This document shows, one piece after another, positions 49,922-62,105 of a stretch of 64,000 nucleotides of DNA. The position numbers were made by a program, and so were the translations under genes. The DNA comes from Lutjanus erythropterus (taxonomy: Eukaryota; Chordata; Actinopteri; Lutjaniformes; Lutjanidae), in NCBI GenBank assembly GCA_020091685.1, contig CM034598.1, positions 13,897,088-13,961,087 on the forward strand. The letters run 5' to 3'. Positions within the stretch are counted from its first letter, which is position 1, and each line of letters opens with the position of its first letter. The notes under the pieces are model-generated. The model searched no databases. It saw nothing but the letters and a program-made list of their open reading frames with translations, and was not told where the DNA came from.

Positions 49922-51593
49922 GTTTGTATGAGTCATAATCCACACAGATGATTTGATGATGAACTCCATGTTGATGTACCTGCATGATGAAATGATATTG
50001 CTTGGACCTGAACAACCTGAGATGGCTGAAATTACCCTGAACTTTTGAAAAGACAAAGGTGCGATGTGTTAGAAATGGCCAGAATTTTAACTGACATTAT
50101 CAACAGAATTTGTAACAGTTATGTCGAAGATGTCCATGTATTGTTTTGCCAAGATAGCTACTATCTAAGTCATAAAATGCAGGACACATGCCCACTAAAA
50201 TACAAGGTTCAGTGTGGAGCAGAGAGCAAAAATTTATTTCTGAAACCATGAACCAGTAATCATTCATCTCCCAACAATTAACACTCCAACATAAATACAA
50301 ACAAATGCATAAATAAATAATGGGTAATGCCCTGGATAACATTCTGAGTTTTGCAAGCAACATTGCTATTTGTTTAATCTGTGGAAAATCTGCAGAAAAT
50401 CTGTGGAAATGTCATTAGAATTCTGCAGCACAGATTCTACGTGGACTTGCAAGTAAATAAACGAAATAAGCAAAATGTCAAGACAGGAAAATATGCTTAC
50501 ACTGTAATGAACAATACACCCTTTGAATTCATGCTTGCCTCTTTTATGGAAACGAGATGAGTTTGTTCATCAAACTCGACAGAAACAAAATAAATCTCAC
50601 CAAAAATTGTCTTTTGCTGCTCAACAATCATTAGCTCAGGCTTGGTTGATAATCTACCACGCAAGATGTGAAATGTGTTTCTCTGAGGTCTGACCTCCCT
50701 CTCATGCCGCTCTGTTTCCACTCCTGTTGTCCGTGTCCGTCAGTCTAGAAGGCTGTGTTCTCTGAGAGGCTGCTAAGCCTGATTGCATTTGGTCTGGCCG
50801 AGTGGATAGTAGGGCGTCACAGCTACACAGCTAACTGAGCAACTACCAAGCAAGCTACAGCCAAAGATAGTCACAGCTACAAGTATAGTGAGCAGCAGTT
50901 AGCAGTTACTCCAGTAATACGTCGCCCCTTCCTTTTTTGGAGTTGCCCTCGACAGGTGTTGCTAAACATATATCGTGTCCAGTTTTGTGTACAAATAACT
51001 GAAAAAGCACAAACAAGGTCACTGATTGTCTACTTAAATTAAAAATTTTAGACAAACTATTAATAGCTCAGGTGGCCATGATTCCAAACCTGATTTGAAT
51101 GTGGACTTTGACAGGCCCGGGATAATGAGACTGTAAAGTGAAGCTAATTTTACCATTTCATGCCCACAGTCTCAGATCTTTTAATTATCCTTTTTGGGAA
51201 GGTCTGGCTCATTTCTCAAAAGTGGCACACATTTCAAGGATAGATGAACTATTGATATTGCTTCTCTTGGAGTTAATCCCCTCACGTGGTCATCTCGGCC
51301 CATTCCTGCAGTTGTGGGGAGACTAAAAGGTACAGAAGACTATAAGTATTTGTCCCTATAGTCCTGTCCTGAATTGAATTAATTCATCATCCTCTCCATT
51401 TTTTTTCCCATGGCCTCGTTGTCCCTCCTTTAAAAGAGAATTAAGGCTAACTATAATTTACGTACATTAGCGCTTCTTTGTGTGATTAATTTTTTTACTT
51501 GAAGTGAAAGTTCTCCATGAATGCAAATGCTCTCATTATTTATACCCAATAGACCTTATCTCCATCGTACCACCTTTCTTCTCTCTCTCACAG
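49922..51593 (+). other. diaph2 intron of about 1.7 kb
   Basis: It runs from GTTTGT to CTCTCTCTCACAG, phase 0. The segment 50745-50960 (CTAACTGAGCAACTACCAAG, GCAGTTAGCAGTTACTCC) looks like a dispersed fish repeat that I cannot classify. Otherwise it is ordinary intron. Confidence 0.9.
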
Positions 51594-51730
51594 TATGGAC
51601 TGCAAAGGATTCTGGGAGATGAGCGGAGCCTGTTGCTGTTGGCACGAGCGATTGACCCCAAACAGACCAACATGATGACAGAGATTGTTAAAATTCTCTC
51701 TGCTTTCTGTATTATTGGAGAGGAAAACAT
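51594..51730 (+). CDS. diaph2: diaph2 exon: GLQRILGDERSLLLLARAID armadillo segment
   Basis: The acceptor CTCTCTCTCACAG precedes the exon and the donor GTAAGT follows it. The exon opens in phase 0 with YGLQRILGDERSLLLLARA and continues IDPKQTNMMTEIVKILSAF then CIIGEEN, finishing with AT that starts an isoleucine (phase 2). This is the central armadillo repeat of the DID/FH3 domain. The DERSLLLLARAIDP and NMMTE strings are strongly conserved in diaphanous formins. The ILGDE and AIDPKQ details favour DIAPH2 over DIAPH3, where the corresponding words differ. Confidence 0.96.
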
Positions 51731-52023
51731 GTAAGTGGACGTCTAATTACCTGATAATTTGTCACATTTGTACTTGTCACATTTGTTCTCACACGTCTTG
51801 CTCTTGCAGACCTTGAAAAGTCCTGCATGCCATTAAAGAGACATCTCCGCTGTTGATTGCCTGTCACATGCCCACCCACTCAACGTGGAAGTCAGTTATA
51901 TATAAGCCAGATAAAGATTTTGTCACAGTTAAATGGCCAGTCCATGATTTTAGAGCTTCAGTCCTATTTGCTGGGATTTAAAACTATTTCTGGTTTCAGT
52001 GATAGTAGGGCTGCTGCCATCAG

Positions 52024-53055
52024 GAGTTTAGGGCCTGATCAGTGATTGCTGGAAGCAGTATTGGCTGATACCGATCACATATTACAGGGTCTATTTGAAG
52101 CCTCTTATTTATCATGTAGAATTACTTATTTAACTATTCTTAATTATTTATTGAGTATAAGTATAAAAGAACTTCACACAGAGATGGAATAGAATTGAAT
52201 TTGGTGAATTCACTGCAGCACTGTTCTTTAAAAATACAAGAAAGTAAAGACAGATGTGTTTCAACCAAGGAAAATAAAAAACTAGGAACTTTCCCATGAA
52301 AACAAACTTTGTGGCTGTTCGAGCATAGATTTCAGAGTTTACGAAGTGCACATGAATGCACCACACTGCAAAAATGAAAAAAATAAAAAAAATAAAAATT
52401 AATTTCAAGGTGACTTACTGTAACAGATTTTTGAGTTTTGAGCCCAACTCAAACTCGAAAAAGTTTTACCAACTACTAATCATTTGTTTGGATAATTTAC
52501 TTTTTTCTTCAAAAACAAAAGTTGAAACTTTGAGTTGTAGAAGTGATTGATTTTTTAAGATTGTTATTTAAAGCCATTTAATTTTTTGACACACAAATAA
52601 TGACAAATAAGGTTCACTGCTCACTGTAAAATACATTTTTTGGAGTTTGAAAGACTCAAAGATGTAAATTTATCTTCAGAATAAAAAGTAAATTATCTCA
52701 ACTAAAGATCAGCTGCGTCTGTGTGTGTCGAACGCCGACACAGACAGCAGAGAACAGCCACAGCACACAAGTTAGTGACGCCAAAAGAGACTCTCAGTGT
52801 AGTATTTTAATACAATTAATACAATTTTGATGCAAACATTTACCTGCCAGCGTGCCCGATAGCCTTCCAAGATTTACCCGCCAAACTGAGAGTGTACTCA
52901 CATTTAATGCTTGGCAGCTGTTCATTTCTGACCCTGTCAGTTCATCATCTGATCCGTTCCTCTGATTCCCCTTTATAAAGACCACCAGTCTAACTATTCA
53001 GACTAAATATCAGCTGATAACGATGAGCGGCTGATCAGCTGGCGAACCCTTACAT
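52024..53055. repeat. Possible large non-autonomous element with GATCAG-type ends
   Basis: The left edge, TTAGGGCCTGATCAGTGATT with GGCTGATACCGATCAC after it, and the right edge, ATATCAGCTGATAACGATGA, GCGGCTGATCAGCTGGCGAA, CCCTTACATG, are roughly inverted. That suggests one element of about 1 kb. The interior contains an A-rich block (52370-52400) and no recognisable protein. The boundaries are estimates. Confidence 0.35.
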
Positions 53056-54056
53056 GACAGATATCTCACAATCTTTGCAGCTAAAGCTAAAGCTGTATCC
53101 ATTTCTCCTTTCCCACACATGTAAGAATACATGGAGAAATATGTCGTAATATGGATGAACTTGCCCTTTAAGTACTTTTCCCTAACCTCGAGTCAAAGTT
53201 TTCTGCAGTCAAAGTTGAGTGAGGGACACATTCCTATATCTTTCTCAGTAAATCACAGCTGATATAGAAACAGCACAACGCCCTTTGAAATTCCTGACTG
53301 ATGAAAAACAGTGATGAAAGAGATACGGTCCATCTCTGCCATGTTTACGTGCTCTGTAACGTTTCTGAAACAGCGAGAGAGAAGGAGATGGCTGCTTCTT
53401 GTAAACACTGGAATATCACTATTTCTTCAATCTTCTCCCACTGGGTGGCATGTAGTCAGACAGTGATTGGACCACATGCATGCATGCTTACCCACTGTGA
53501 GCATATACTGCATTTACAGATGACCTCAGACAGTATAAGAAAATCTTATGGGGTCACGTGGTCAGATGATGCAGTTCAGTCTCTTTAATGTGTTGAACTA
53601 CTCAGTGTAGTTTGCCATGGACACACAACCTGGCTGACAGCTTATAAATTGGATTTAGGGGAGTGTTTTTTATTGTTTCCCACAGGGCCAGACTAGAATA
53701 ACAATTGCACTTCAAAGTCAGTCTGTATGCAGTGGTGGAAATAAACAAACCCACAAATTCTGTTGGAGAAGCTGAGTTCAGCACTGTGTCTCACATCTCT
53801 GACCATCCAAACAGGCCTTTACGCTTCAAGTTCTGTGACTCTGCAGGGTTTCCAAAATGATAGTTTTGACTCTTATGATAAAGTTGCAGAATGTTCAGGA
53901 TTGTGAATTTATAAACTTAGCATTAATTTAATCCAATGTATTCATTTCCATTACTGTCAAGAGCATTCATTTTTAATTGGTTTACTTCAGTTCGTTTAAT
54001 TTATTACAGTAAAGCCTTTTCACAGCAGCCATTTTTACATGAAATAATAGAGTAAG

Positions 54057-54206
54057 CACAGGTGTTACCAATGATACTAATTAAGGCTCCATTCCATTCA
54101 GGTGAAACAAAGTCAGGGTGCTACTTTGTGCATGTTGGCTCACTGGAAAGACTCGGCGACACTAAATGTAACAGGACCTTAATTAGTATCATTGGAAACA
54201 CCTGTG
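54057..54206. mobile_element. 150-bp hairpin MITE
   Basis: The left arm is 54057-54086 (CACAGGTGTTACCAATGATA then CTAATTAAGG). The right arm, 54177-54206, is its reverse complement at 29 of 30 positions. The 90-bp centre has no coding capacity. The arms continue more weakly outward. A single-stranded copy would fold into a long stem. Confidence 0.85.
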
Positions 54207-54570
54207 TTTGCCATTTCTCTCAACATGCAGTACTCAAAACAACAACAGTAGTTAAAAAACACTGAGACAAAATACTAACAAAGTATAAAAAAGTAAAAAT
54301 AATAGAAAAGTACTAATAATTTAAATATTTACAAATTAAGCAATAAAGAAGAAACAGAACAAAAAGTGTAAAGATAACAGAAACAGCAACAACTGTGAAG
54401 ATAATATGAACTACAGTGAATAATTATAGTACAAATAGAAATGAGGAGTGCAAATACAGATGTACAGGTAATATTTCATCCACAGGATGAGCAACAAACA
54501 AACTTTTTGTCAGTTATCTTACTAAATATTGCAGTATGACTCGCAATACCTAAGAGTCAAATATTTTTAG

Positions 54571-54937
54571 TTATAGCTACTACAAGGAACTTTTATAATT
54601 TGTTGATTTTAGAGGACAAAAGTGGTCGTGTTTCCTCTGCCATAACTACAAAATACAACATCAGAAATAAAATTATGTGAATAAAAATCATTTTGACTGG
54701 CTAATATACTACTCACTGTGAGTTTTTCTGGGAAAATGGAAACGCAGGCTTGTTTGATCTGCTTTCAAGGAGAATCTGACCCGGTAGCAGAAATTAAGAA
54801 CTACAATACAGAAATAATATAGTACTAAACAATCTTCTCTATGATTGTCTTGTTTGCTTATGTAAGTCATAAAGAGGCATTATTATTTAATTGAGACTCT
54901 TTCATTATCATTTAAAAACTCCTTGTAGTAGATTTAA
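54571..54937 (+). mobile_element. MITE family E, copy 5 (near full length)
   Basis: It begins TTATAGCTACTACAAGGAAC and ends CTCCTTGTAGTAGATTTAA, good inverted ends. It shares CTTTCAAGGAGAATCTGACC, CGGTAGCAGAAATTAAGAAC, TTGTTTGCTTATGTAAGTCA and TAAAGAGGCATTATTATTTA with the other copies. This is the clearest copy for judging the family ends. Confidence 0.8.
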
Positions 54938-55239
54938 GAGCATACATTTTTGCAAACACGTTTTTAGATGTTGTGTGAAATTGCATGAGGTGTTGTCCTT
55001 TTATTTTGGGTCAAACAAGTTAATAGTGCCGACACTAGCATGTGTAGCAGATCCTTCTGCAGCCTCTGAAGTTGGCACAGATGGAAATGCTGTCTTGTCT
55101 TGACAGGTCATTATTTTAATGGTGTTCTAGAAGCACAAGTTTACATAATGGACACGTTTTACCAAACCGTCACTTCTTCTTTGGGAGGTCACAATTCAGA
55201 CAACCAACCATGATTAGTTTTATTCAAAGCATTTTTCAA

Positions 55240-55530
55240 AATAATTATTGCTCAACCAGCTCTGGGGGTTCACAATATTGTAAAAAAAAAAAAAAAAAAA
55301 AAAAAGATTAAAATCATGATGATGAGACATTTGTTGGGGTCTGCACCAAACAAGCGTGTTTTCATATATCTCAAGACAACACTTTGTAGGCACTATCTCT
55401 AATACTTTTTTTTTATAATGCTGTTTTGTCACACACTTTTCCTTTATCAATAAATTGCAGCTTTTGCAATGGGCCATATTGCAGTTTCGATAATATGTCA
55501 ATGTGTTAATTGTGCAGCCCTAATCAGCTC
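55240..55530 (-). repeat. Dispersed repeat ending TTGTGCAGCCCTAA, with internal A25 tract
   Basis: The right end, GTTAATTGTGCAGCCCTAAT, is the reversed start of a common teleost repeat (AGGGCTGCACAATTAA). The interior reads CATATTGCAGTTTCGATAAT and TTATCAATAAATTGCAGC. The A25 run at 55282-55306 sits near its other end. No coding content. Confidence 0.55.
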
Positions 55531-57136
55531 AGTTCAATTAAATCATTACTTTTGCAGATAGACGTAGCTGATTCTGTACATAATCAATGTATTGATGCGA
55601 TGAATGAGTAATTAGACCCATATGAATGTTGTCTGTTAGAGTCACCTCTCTAACACTCAGACACAGACTTCTGCTGCTTGCATGCAAACACACACAACTA
55701 TATTTAACCACATACTGGGTGTATAGATTATGAAATTCTCCTCCTTTCTCTTACTCTCACGCTATGTCTCTCTTTCCATTTTCAAAGTATTCAAGAATAG
55801 GTTGAGGTAAACACGGAAATCTCTCCCATGATCATAGCCCTGCATTAAAATGTAACGCATCCTGTAGAAATGACAGCCAAAGGAGCTGAGGCGTCATTTT
55901 CTCGCTCAGAAACTTCTCTGCCAACCAATGTTGTGACGCTGGCTCATGTTCAACACCCACTTCAGCTGACAGCATCAAAAGGAAACACGACAAGTTAAGC
56001 AGATCTATCTCGCCTGTTTTGAAGCGTCGTCTGAACTGGCTTTAAAGCTGCTCAGTATGCAGCTCCCCATGCTCGTCTGTGACTTTGTAACCCCTATCAC
56101 AGAGCATGGCCGTTCCATTTATCTCTGTGTCAGGCTTATTTGACACATACAGTCCTATTGGTCGGACACATGATCTCCCTCGCTCACGGAGCAACTGTGC
56201 TTGCATTCTTTCATCCTGAAAGTGTTATTTTCTGGGTTGATGTCAGGTAATAAAAATGGCAACAGCAAGCCTATGTGGCACGCGTGAGTGCAGATATTCA
56301 CATATGCATAAACTGGCTGACATTTTAACATTTGGCCAAGTGCGAGAACTTATTTCTTAACTTTTATAAAAATTATTTGAATAGCGAGGTGAACTTGTGT
56401 ATCAGGCTAAGAGCTTTTTTATACCCACAGGAGGAAGAAGGTTGAGGATGAGGGAGTTCAGCTGTTCAGTTTCTCAATAGATGAAGGCAAAATAGCAAAT
56501 GTGGCCCAGAGAGACCACCTGTTACCAATTATTATGTATGCATATTGTAAATCACTATTTACGCAGGTGCTCATGAGACATCGATTTGCTTTTATTGTAG
56601 TCCTCTGTATGTGTGTGTTTGTGTGCTCAGCACAGAATTTCTCTTTCATTCACAATTTAGAGGCTGAAAATGTCCAATGCTCTATTTAGCTGAGCTGCCT
56701 TGAGCCCTTGCAAGTACTCTAATTTGCTTACCTTCTCAATAGGTGTATTTGCACATTAGTCTGGCAGTCCCTGCAATAATTTGCACCCTTTCTCATCCAG
56801 CCAAATACACTTCACCACAATTGCTTTGACAACTGAACACATTTGCAGTAAAAACCTGTTTTTTGTCTCGCCTCACCTTAGTAACAAGCGCGATCAAGTC
56901 AAAATTGGATACCACAGCAATAATAGGCCAGATTGCATACAAAGAGATTGAAAGCAGTAGCATTTGTCAGGGTGACCAAAGACTGGCCGAGCAAATGTCC
57001 ACACCAACACACAAGGGGAGATAAGATACATGGTGTTTGAGCTGAAAATTGTGAGTAAATGTCCTGTCAGTGAGGTGATAAAACTGTTTGTTGACTTTTG
57101 TGTTGTGCCTGCTCCCTGTTCTCTGTTTTCTTCCAG

Positions 57137-57245
57137 CCTGGATAAGATTTTAGCTGCCATGACAATAGCTGCAGAGAGGAACAATAAAGAGAGATTTGCT
57201 TCAATTGTGGAAGGACTGGAGAACCATGAAGCCCAGCAGCTGCAG
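57137..57245 (+). CDS. diaph2: diaph2 exon: LDKILAAMTIAAERNNKERF segment
   Basis: The acceptor TTTTCTTCCAG precedes the exon and the donor GTTAGG follows it. The first base C completes the isoleucine begun by AT. The exon then encodes LDKILAAMTIAAERNNKERF and ASIVEGLENHEAQQLQ, ending in phase 0. This is the helical repeat of the armadillo domain that links the two better-conserved repeats around it. AAERNN(K)ERF...IVEGLEN is typical of DIAPH2; DIAPH3 differs clearly here. 36 codons, no internal stop. Confidence 0.95.
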
Positions 57246-58184
57246 GTTAGGAAGCACACACCAAGAAACAGTTAACATCACCATCTAATATTCGTCTTTT
57301 ACTAGATTATATCTTTTGAAGGATAAAAGTGACCTTTATGGATCATGGCCAGTGCATAAGAACTGTTATTGCACTGCTCTGAATACTGTATTATTCTGTG
57401 ATACAGTGTGCAGAGGATGCCTTGAATAGTTATACACACTGATTCATACTGCCCAAACTGAAAGGTGCCATATATGACATTCACTGCCAGTGGACCACCT
57501 GTATTTTAGACCAAACTTTGATTCAATAAACTGGTTTTTTAATAAAAGATTCTCAGTATCTCTTGAAACCACAATAACACCACCACATATGATACATTTT
57601 TTTCTTTTGTCCATTAACACTGGTTTTTGTCTAGTTTTGCTATTCTGAATGCCAAATTTTAGGCAAGACATTAAAAACTGAACTGAACTGAGGTTTTAAA
57701 TAAGCACTTAGATAAGTTTTATAATAGGTTTGGTACTTTCAATATCATTACAGTTTAACATTGTATAAATTTTAAATGTATGGTATTGAAAAAGTATCAG
57801 CTCTTGGATACTTTTGACAACCTTCATCTGAACAAACTCACAAAAATCAGATCACATTGTCAAATTAGACAGTACTGATGAAATCTGGATCAAGAGCCTC
57901 ATGAAACTCAGATCAAACTGTCAAACTAGGCAGGGCTGATCTGTATCACGTTACTGCATTGCCTGTTTTCTGGTTGAAATGTTTTCACAAACATATTTTA
58001 GTGCACTGTTTTGCTCAGAGTGCCATTACTCTATTATATCTCTGCATGGCAAATAGTTGTTTGGTGACATCTGGTAAGGCTGAATGTTGCGCACCTTTTA
58101 GAAAGAAGCATATGGAACTTATTTCCAAAAACAGGAGTTTTGGTATGTATAGTGGACAAAAACTTGAAACAGTCCTGCGTCCCT

Positions 58185-58208
58185 CACACACACACACACA
58201 TACACACT
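58185..58208. repeat. CA microsatellite
   Basis: Eight uninterrupted CA units are followed by TACACACT. Confidence 0.85.
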
Positions 58209-59867
58209 CTGTCATGATCATGGTTGATGTCAGGTAGGACTGAAATTGACAGTTGTGTGAGTGCGGAGCCTATTGTGCTTCAGCCTCAGCCGTCGTCATA
58301 CATGTGTTTTTTTTCTGCTTCTCTTTCTTTCTTGGGTTCACTTGTCAAGCCCACCGCATCTCTTGCGCATGATGGGATGTGATGGCTGGGCTCTTGAAAT
58401 GCACCCGGAGCTCCATCTCCACTGCTTTAATCAAAAACACCTGCCCCTACTGAACTACCCCGTTCTTTTTGCCAGCAACAGGAACATGATAATACAAAAG
58501 GCAGAGATGTTGAGTTCCTTTTAGCTTTTTGTCTTCCCTCTCTCTTTCTCACATTTTCTCCTCCTCTCGCTGCCTTGCTCATTTTTTTCTCACATCTTAC
58601 AAATACTTCCCCTCGCTTGTTTCCATGCTGCTGTCAAGTTGCCTCTCAGAGGACTCGTGAAAGGGCAACCGAAGCACCATACCTCTCTTAATTTTCACTA
58701 CTATTCTTCCACAGCAGGAAAAAAACTATACAACAGCAATAAAAACCCCACTTAAAAACATGTTTTTGTGGAACCAAAAGCAGGGAATTACTTAAGGAAT
58801 TACCCTTTTTAACTGCAGGGATTGTGAAGTGATGAAGGAAAAGTCATGAAGGAAACTGATGAGGCGGGTGGTGGAAGCGAAAGTAGATATTCTTTTATTA
58901 GGAGGCTGTTGTTTTTCCTTTAAATTTTGCCATTAATGAAATGAAGCTCTGCTAATTGTGAAGTAAATTAAAATGCTTTGCTGATGCAGGGGGTTCAAGG
59001 AAATTAATAGACTTTTTATCCAAAACCTGTGATGGGCTGTAGAAGTAGACTTTGCTAATGTGATTAAAATGTGTTTTGCCGTAGTTGAGGCTATGCTCGT
59101 CTGCTGAGCACAAGAGAAACTCAGCATTTCAACTTTAAAACCGTCCCAGCAGTGCCACTTTTAATTACGATGTTTGGAACCAGCCTATGGCACCACTGCA
59201 GCTCTCTAAACCCAACACAGATAATGCCCCCGTCCCCCAGCACGGCCGCTTCCCACTCCACAAAACACGGCTGAGGTATGTTTGAGGTGCTTGATGTAAG
59301 TATCAATCTGTATGCAGGAGAAGAGAAAGAATTTTTCATGAGCTCCATGGCTTTCTTCACTCACATAAATTCTGTGAAGATTTTGGTGGAGGTTCTTTTA
59401 TGTATCTGGCCTCTGGTGGATACAGTAAAATGTCAGGTTTCAATGCACAGATCTTGCTCAGAGGCCCTCAAGCTTTTCTGCAACATGCAGAAGTCTACTG
59501 TGTTTCTCGTGCCAGGCACTAGTGCCACATACTCGATGGCGATACATCTTTTACTGCAACAAGCTTGTATTTTTCCCAAAGGGATGTACAGTATCTTGTA
59601 TCTGTATCGTAAGCTAACACACAGCCCACCCTCTCCCCGCTACTAAAGCTTTAAGGTAACTGAAAAACAAGCCAGCACTGGTCATTTCAGATAACTTTTG
59701 TTCTGCACTTCATCACACAAAAATAGGGATGCTTAACAGATATTATGTGATTCTCATGGCCAATACAGATAAGATAACTGATCATTTCACTTTTTTTTAT
59801 TTTATAAAGCTTATATAACCTGTACTTCATTCACACCTGAGGGTATGACAGGCTAAGACTAGCACTG

Positions 59868-60150
59868 CAAATAACAATAAATTTTCATTCAGTTAATCTT
59901 CCAGTTATTTTCTTGATTAATCAATTAGTTGTTTGGTCCATAAAATGTCCAGATGTCGTCCTTACATGTCTTGTTTCACCCACAACCCAAAGATATTCAG
60001 TTTACTGTCATAAAGGGCTAAAGAAACCAGAAAATATTGACATTTAAAAAGTTGGATCAGAAAAATTTGACTTTTTTCCTCAAAAAATGATTGAAACTGA
60101 CTAATCGATTATCAAAATAGTTGGGTGATTAATTTGATAGGCAAATGAGC
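59868..60150 (+). repeat. Dispersed repeat (family C), TAATCGATTATC type
   Basis: It runs from ACTAGCACTGCAAATAACAA through TGTTTGGTCCATAAAATGTC, CACCCACAACCCAAAGATAT, TCAGTTTACTGTCATAAAGG and AAAGAAACCAGAAAATATTG to ACTGACTAATCGATTATCAA and AATAGTTGGGTGATTAATTT. The same ordered blocks, diverged, occur inside both family B copies (4523-4800 and, reversed, 37570-37850). Confidence 0.65.
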
Positions 60151-61201
60151 AAAGGTGGCTGATTTGATATTCTCTAGCTCTGAACTAGCAAAATCTAACC
60201 AAACAGTTCTGACTCTTTAAATGTTCATTTATTTTTCGAGTGAATTTAATAAAAAAAATATGTTTTGGCTCTTAATTTTTGTCTAAAATTCAAATTCTTT
60301 GATGTAATCTGTCAAATCTGATATTATTGGAGTAGATATTTATTGACTAATTTTATTATTGAAATAATATATAATATAAATTACTCATTGTCAGTCACAA
60401 ATATATTGGCCCTATTTTTTTTCATGCATCCCAACACAAATATTCAACTAATTAAATTTGACATTACAGAGCAAAGGTTAGTGACAAAGCAAGGCACAGG
60501 GTGAAAAGACACTATGTCCTATAGGCTGATGACATTACATGGAAGGATCTGCATTTGTTGAGTAAGAATAAAATTGTAAACCCAGAGAAATAATAGAACA
60601 GACTTAGGAAACCACCCAGAATCAGCATTGTTGTGGCTCTTATTAATAACACATACGAGCCAACAGCGCAGGGTCAAGGTTTCAGAAGACAATGTTTCAC
60701 ATCGTCCATGGGAATCCTTCTGCCTGCTATCGATTGTCTGTCCAAGGAAAACTGTCTTATCCATTGCTCACTCCCCTGAAACACCTTACTGCTCATTATA
60801 ATTCATCAGCGATTTCTTCCTAACCCCCTCCTCCACCCGACACACACACAGAGCCACACGTACACACACTTTGAGGCTTTTTTCTTTACCAATAAATCCA
60901 TTAATAATGCACATCTAGTCAATAGACACACCAGACCTGTACTTTCTACCATCTCTCTGCTAGCCTCTCTATTGCTATACCTTTTCTCCTCATCCTTGGA
61001 ATCTTTTTTCCGTTGTTTTGGTTTTGGAAAAAGGACATTACGAGCACATCATTTCTCCAAAACACATATTTTTATGACAGAAACCAAACACAATGAATTA
61101 CAGTTAAATTCCATAATCTTCCTACTTGATATGTTTTGCAAGGAATATCTGTCCCATTTGTTTTTATCTCTCTGTCATCATTTTGTCTGTCCCCTCCACA
61201 G

Positions 61202-61312
61202 GTTGCCTGCATGCAGCTGATCAACGCCCTGGTGACCTCCCCCGATGACCTGGACTTCCGGATACATCTACGCAATGAGTTCTTAAGATGTGGCCTCAAG
61301 AAGATCCTGCCT
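61202..61312 (+). CDS. diaph2: diaph2 exon: VACMQLINALVTSPDDLDFR armadillo segment
   Basis: The acceptor CCCCTCCACAG precedes the exon and the donor GTGAGT follows it. It encodes 37 codons, VACMQLINALVTSPDDLDFR then IHLRNEFLRCGLKKILP, and is phase 0 at both ends. In mammalian formins the equivalent LINAL(I/V)T helix lines the surface that grips the C-terminal DAD and keeps the protein autoinhibited, so strong conservation here is expected. As a symmetric 111-base exon it could be skipped without a frameshift, though that would remove an armadillo repeat. Confidence 0.96.
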
Positions 61313-61452
61313 GTGAGTTACCCAACAACTGAAAGGGCACACAGTTGGAGTGTTCACATGCATGAAAAATAATGTTCAAGTTGTGATTTTGTGAAGGAGG
61401 CGGGGACCCAAACATATACTTTTTTCCATGTTAGTCGCTAAATTCGATTAGT

Positions 61453-61873
61453 TTAAAGGGACAGTTCATCCCCAAATAAAAAAATATATATTGTAACTGT
61501 AGTGCTATGTATCGATCTAGATTGTTTTGCTGTGAGTCGCCAAGTTTTGGTGATATTAAACTTCTCTCCAATATAATGTAAAAAATACAGTTGAAATTTA
61601 CCAGTAATGCCTCTTAGTAGAAATTATGACCTGGTTACTCAAGATAATTCATAGACCTTGTTGTGAGTAGTTTCATGCAGTTCATGTTCAACTTTTTTTT
61701 TTCTATCAAACTATACCTGCCAACCATATCACTGCGCAGAAAGAAGCGCGCATCTACTCATGGATGAGAGGCTCATGCTCGTGACAGCTGGGGTGTATAA
61801 ATGAATGCGCTCCCCATCAGCTGAGCTGTAGCTTTCTGCACAGTAATATGGGTGACAGGTGTAGTCCGATAAT
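61453..61873 (+). mobile_element. MITE family A, second copy, truncated
   Basis: It begins TTAAAGGGACAGTTCATCCC, then GTAGTGCTATGTATCGATCT, AGATTGTTTTGCTGTGAGTC, GACCTGGTTACTCAAGATAA, TAGACCTTGTTGTGAGTAGT, and the start of an inverted second arm (GGGTGACAGGTGTAGTCCGA). It stops where family E sequence begins, so its right end is lost. Confidence 0.7.
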
Positions 61874-61885
61874 TCCTCCTGCTTC

Positions 61886-62105
61886 ATTTTAACTGGCTGG
61901 CACATGATTTGGTGTGACTTTGCCTCTGAAAATGTAAAAGGCAATTTTTTTTTTTTCATTTTACAGAGAATCAACCAGCTGGCAGGCGTTAATAACTTTT
62001 AAAAAATAGCCGAACTTCTTGCAGATGGTCTTGTTTGCTTACATAGGTCTCATAGTATTAAATTGAGACGCCTTCATTACCAGTAAAAAACTTTAAGTAG
62101 TAGTA
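61886..62105 (+). mobile_element. MITE family E, copy 6 (left-truncated)
   Basis: CATTTTAACTGGCTGG, AGAGAATCAACCAGCTGGCA, CAGATGGTCTTGTTTGCTTA, CATAGGTCTCATAGTATTAA and CATTACCAGTAAAAAACTTT, then a TAG-repeat end, follow the family order. The left third of the family is missing, and it abuts the family A fragment. Confidence 0.65.

Larger units (their letters stand above)
51731..57136 (+). other. diaph2 intron of about 5.4 kb
   Basis: It runs from GTAAGT to TTTTCTTCCAG, phase 2. It holds the hairpin MITE at 54057, family E copy 5, a GGGCTGCACAA-type repeat at 55240-55530 and a possible long element at 52020-53055. The 54270-54460 stretch is A-rich and low complexity. An open frame after an acceptor-like site at 56430 was considered as a cassette exon and set aside. 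Confidence 0.9.
57246..61201 (+). other. diaph2 intron of about 4.0 kb
   Basis: It runs from GTTAGG to GTCCCCTCCACAG, phase 0. It holds a CA microsatellite at 58185 and the AATCGATTATC-type repeat at 59868. The remaining stretches (57260-58180, 58210-59860, 60190-61190) show nothing beyond ordinary intron and pyrimidine-rich tracts. Confidence 0.9.

Noticed and set aside
49592-50056. Minus-strand open frame of 154 codons
   Set aside because: It is antisense to two genuine diaph2 exons and the short intron, with no recognisable protein and no splice context.
56431-56686. Open frame of 85 codons directly after an acceptor-like ATACCCACAG, in phase with the preceding diaph2 exon (begins RKKVEDEGVQLFSFS)
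   Set aside because: It does not match any diaphanous segment I know, the flanking exons already join perfectly without it, and a convincing phase-2 donor is missing (only GTTTGT near 56620).
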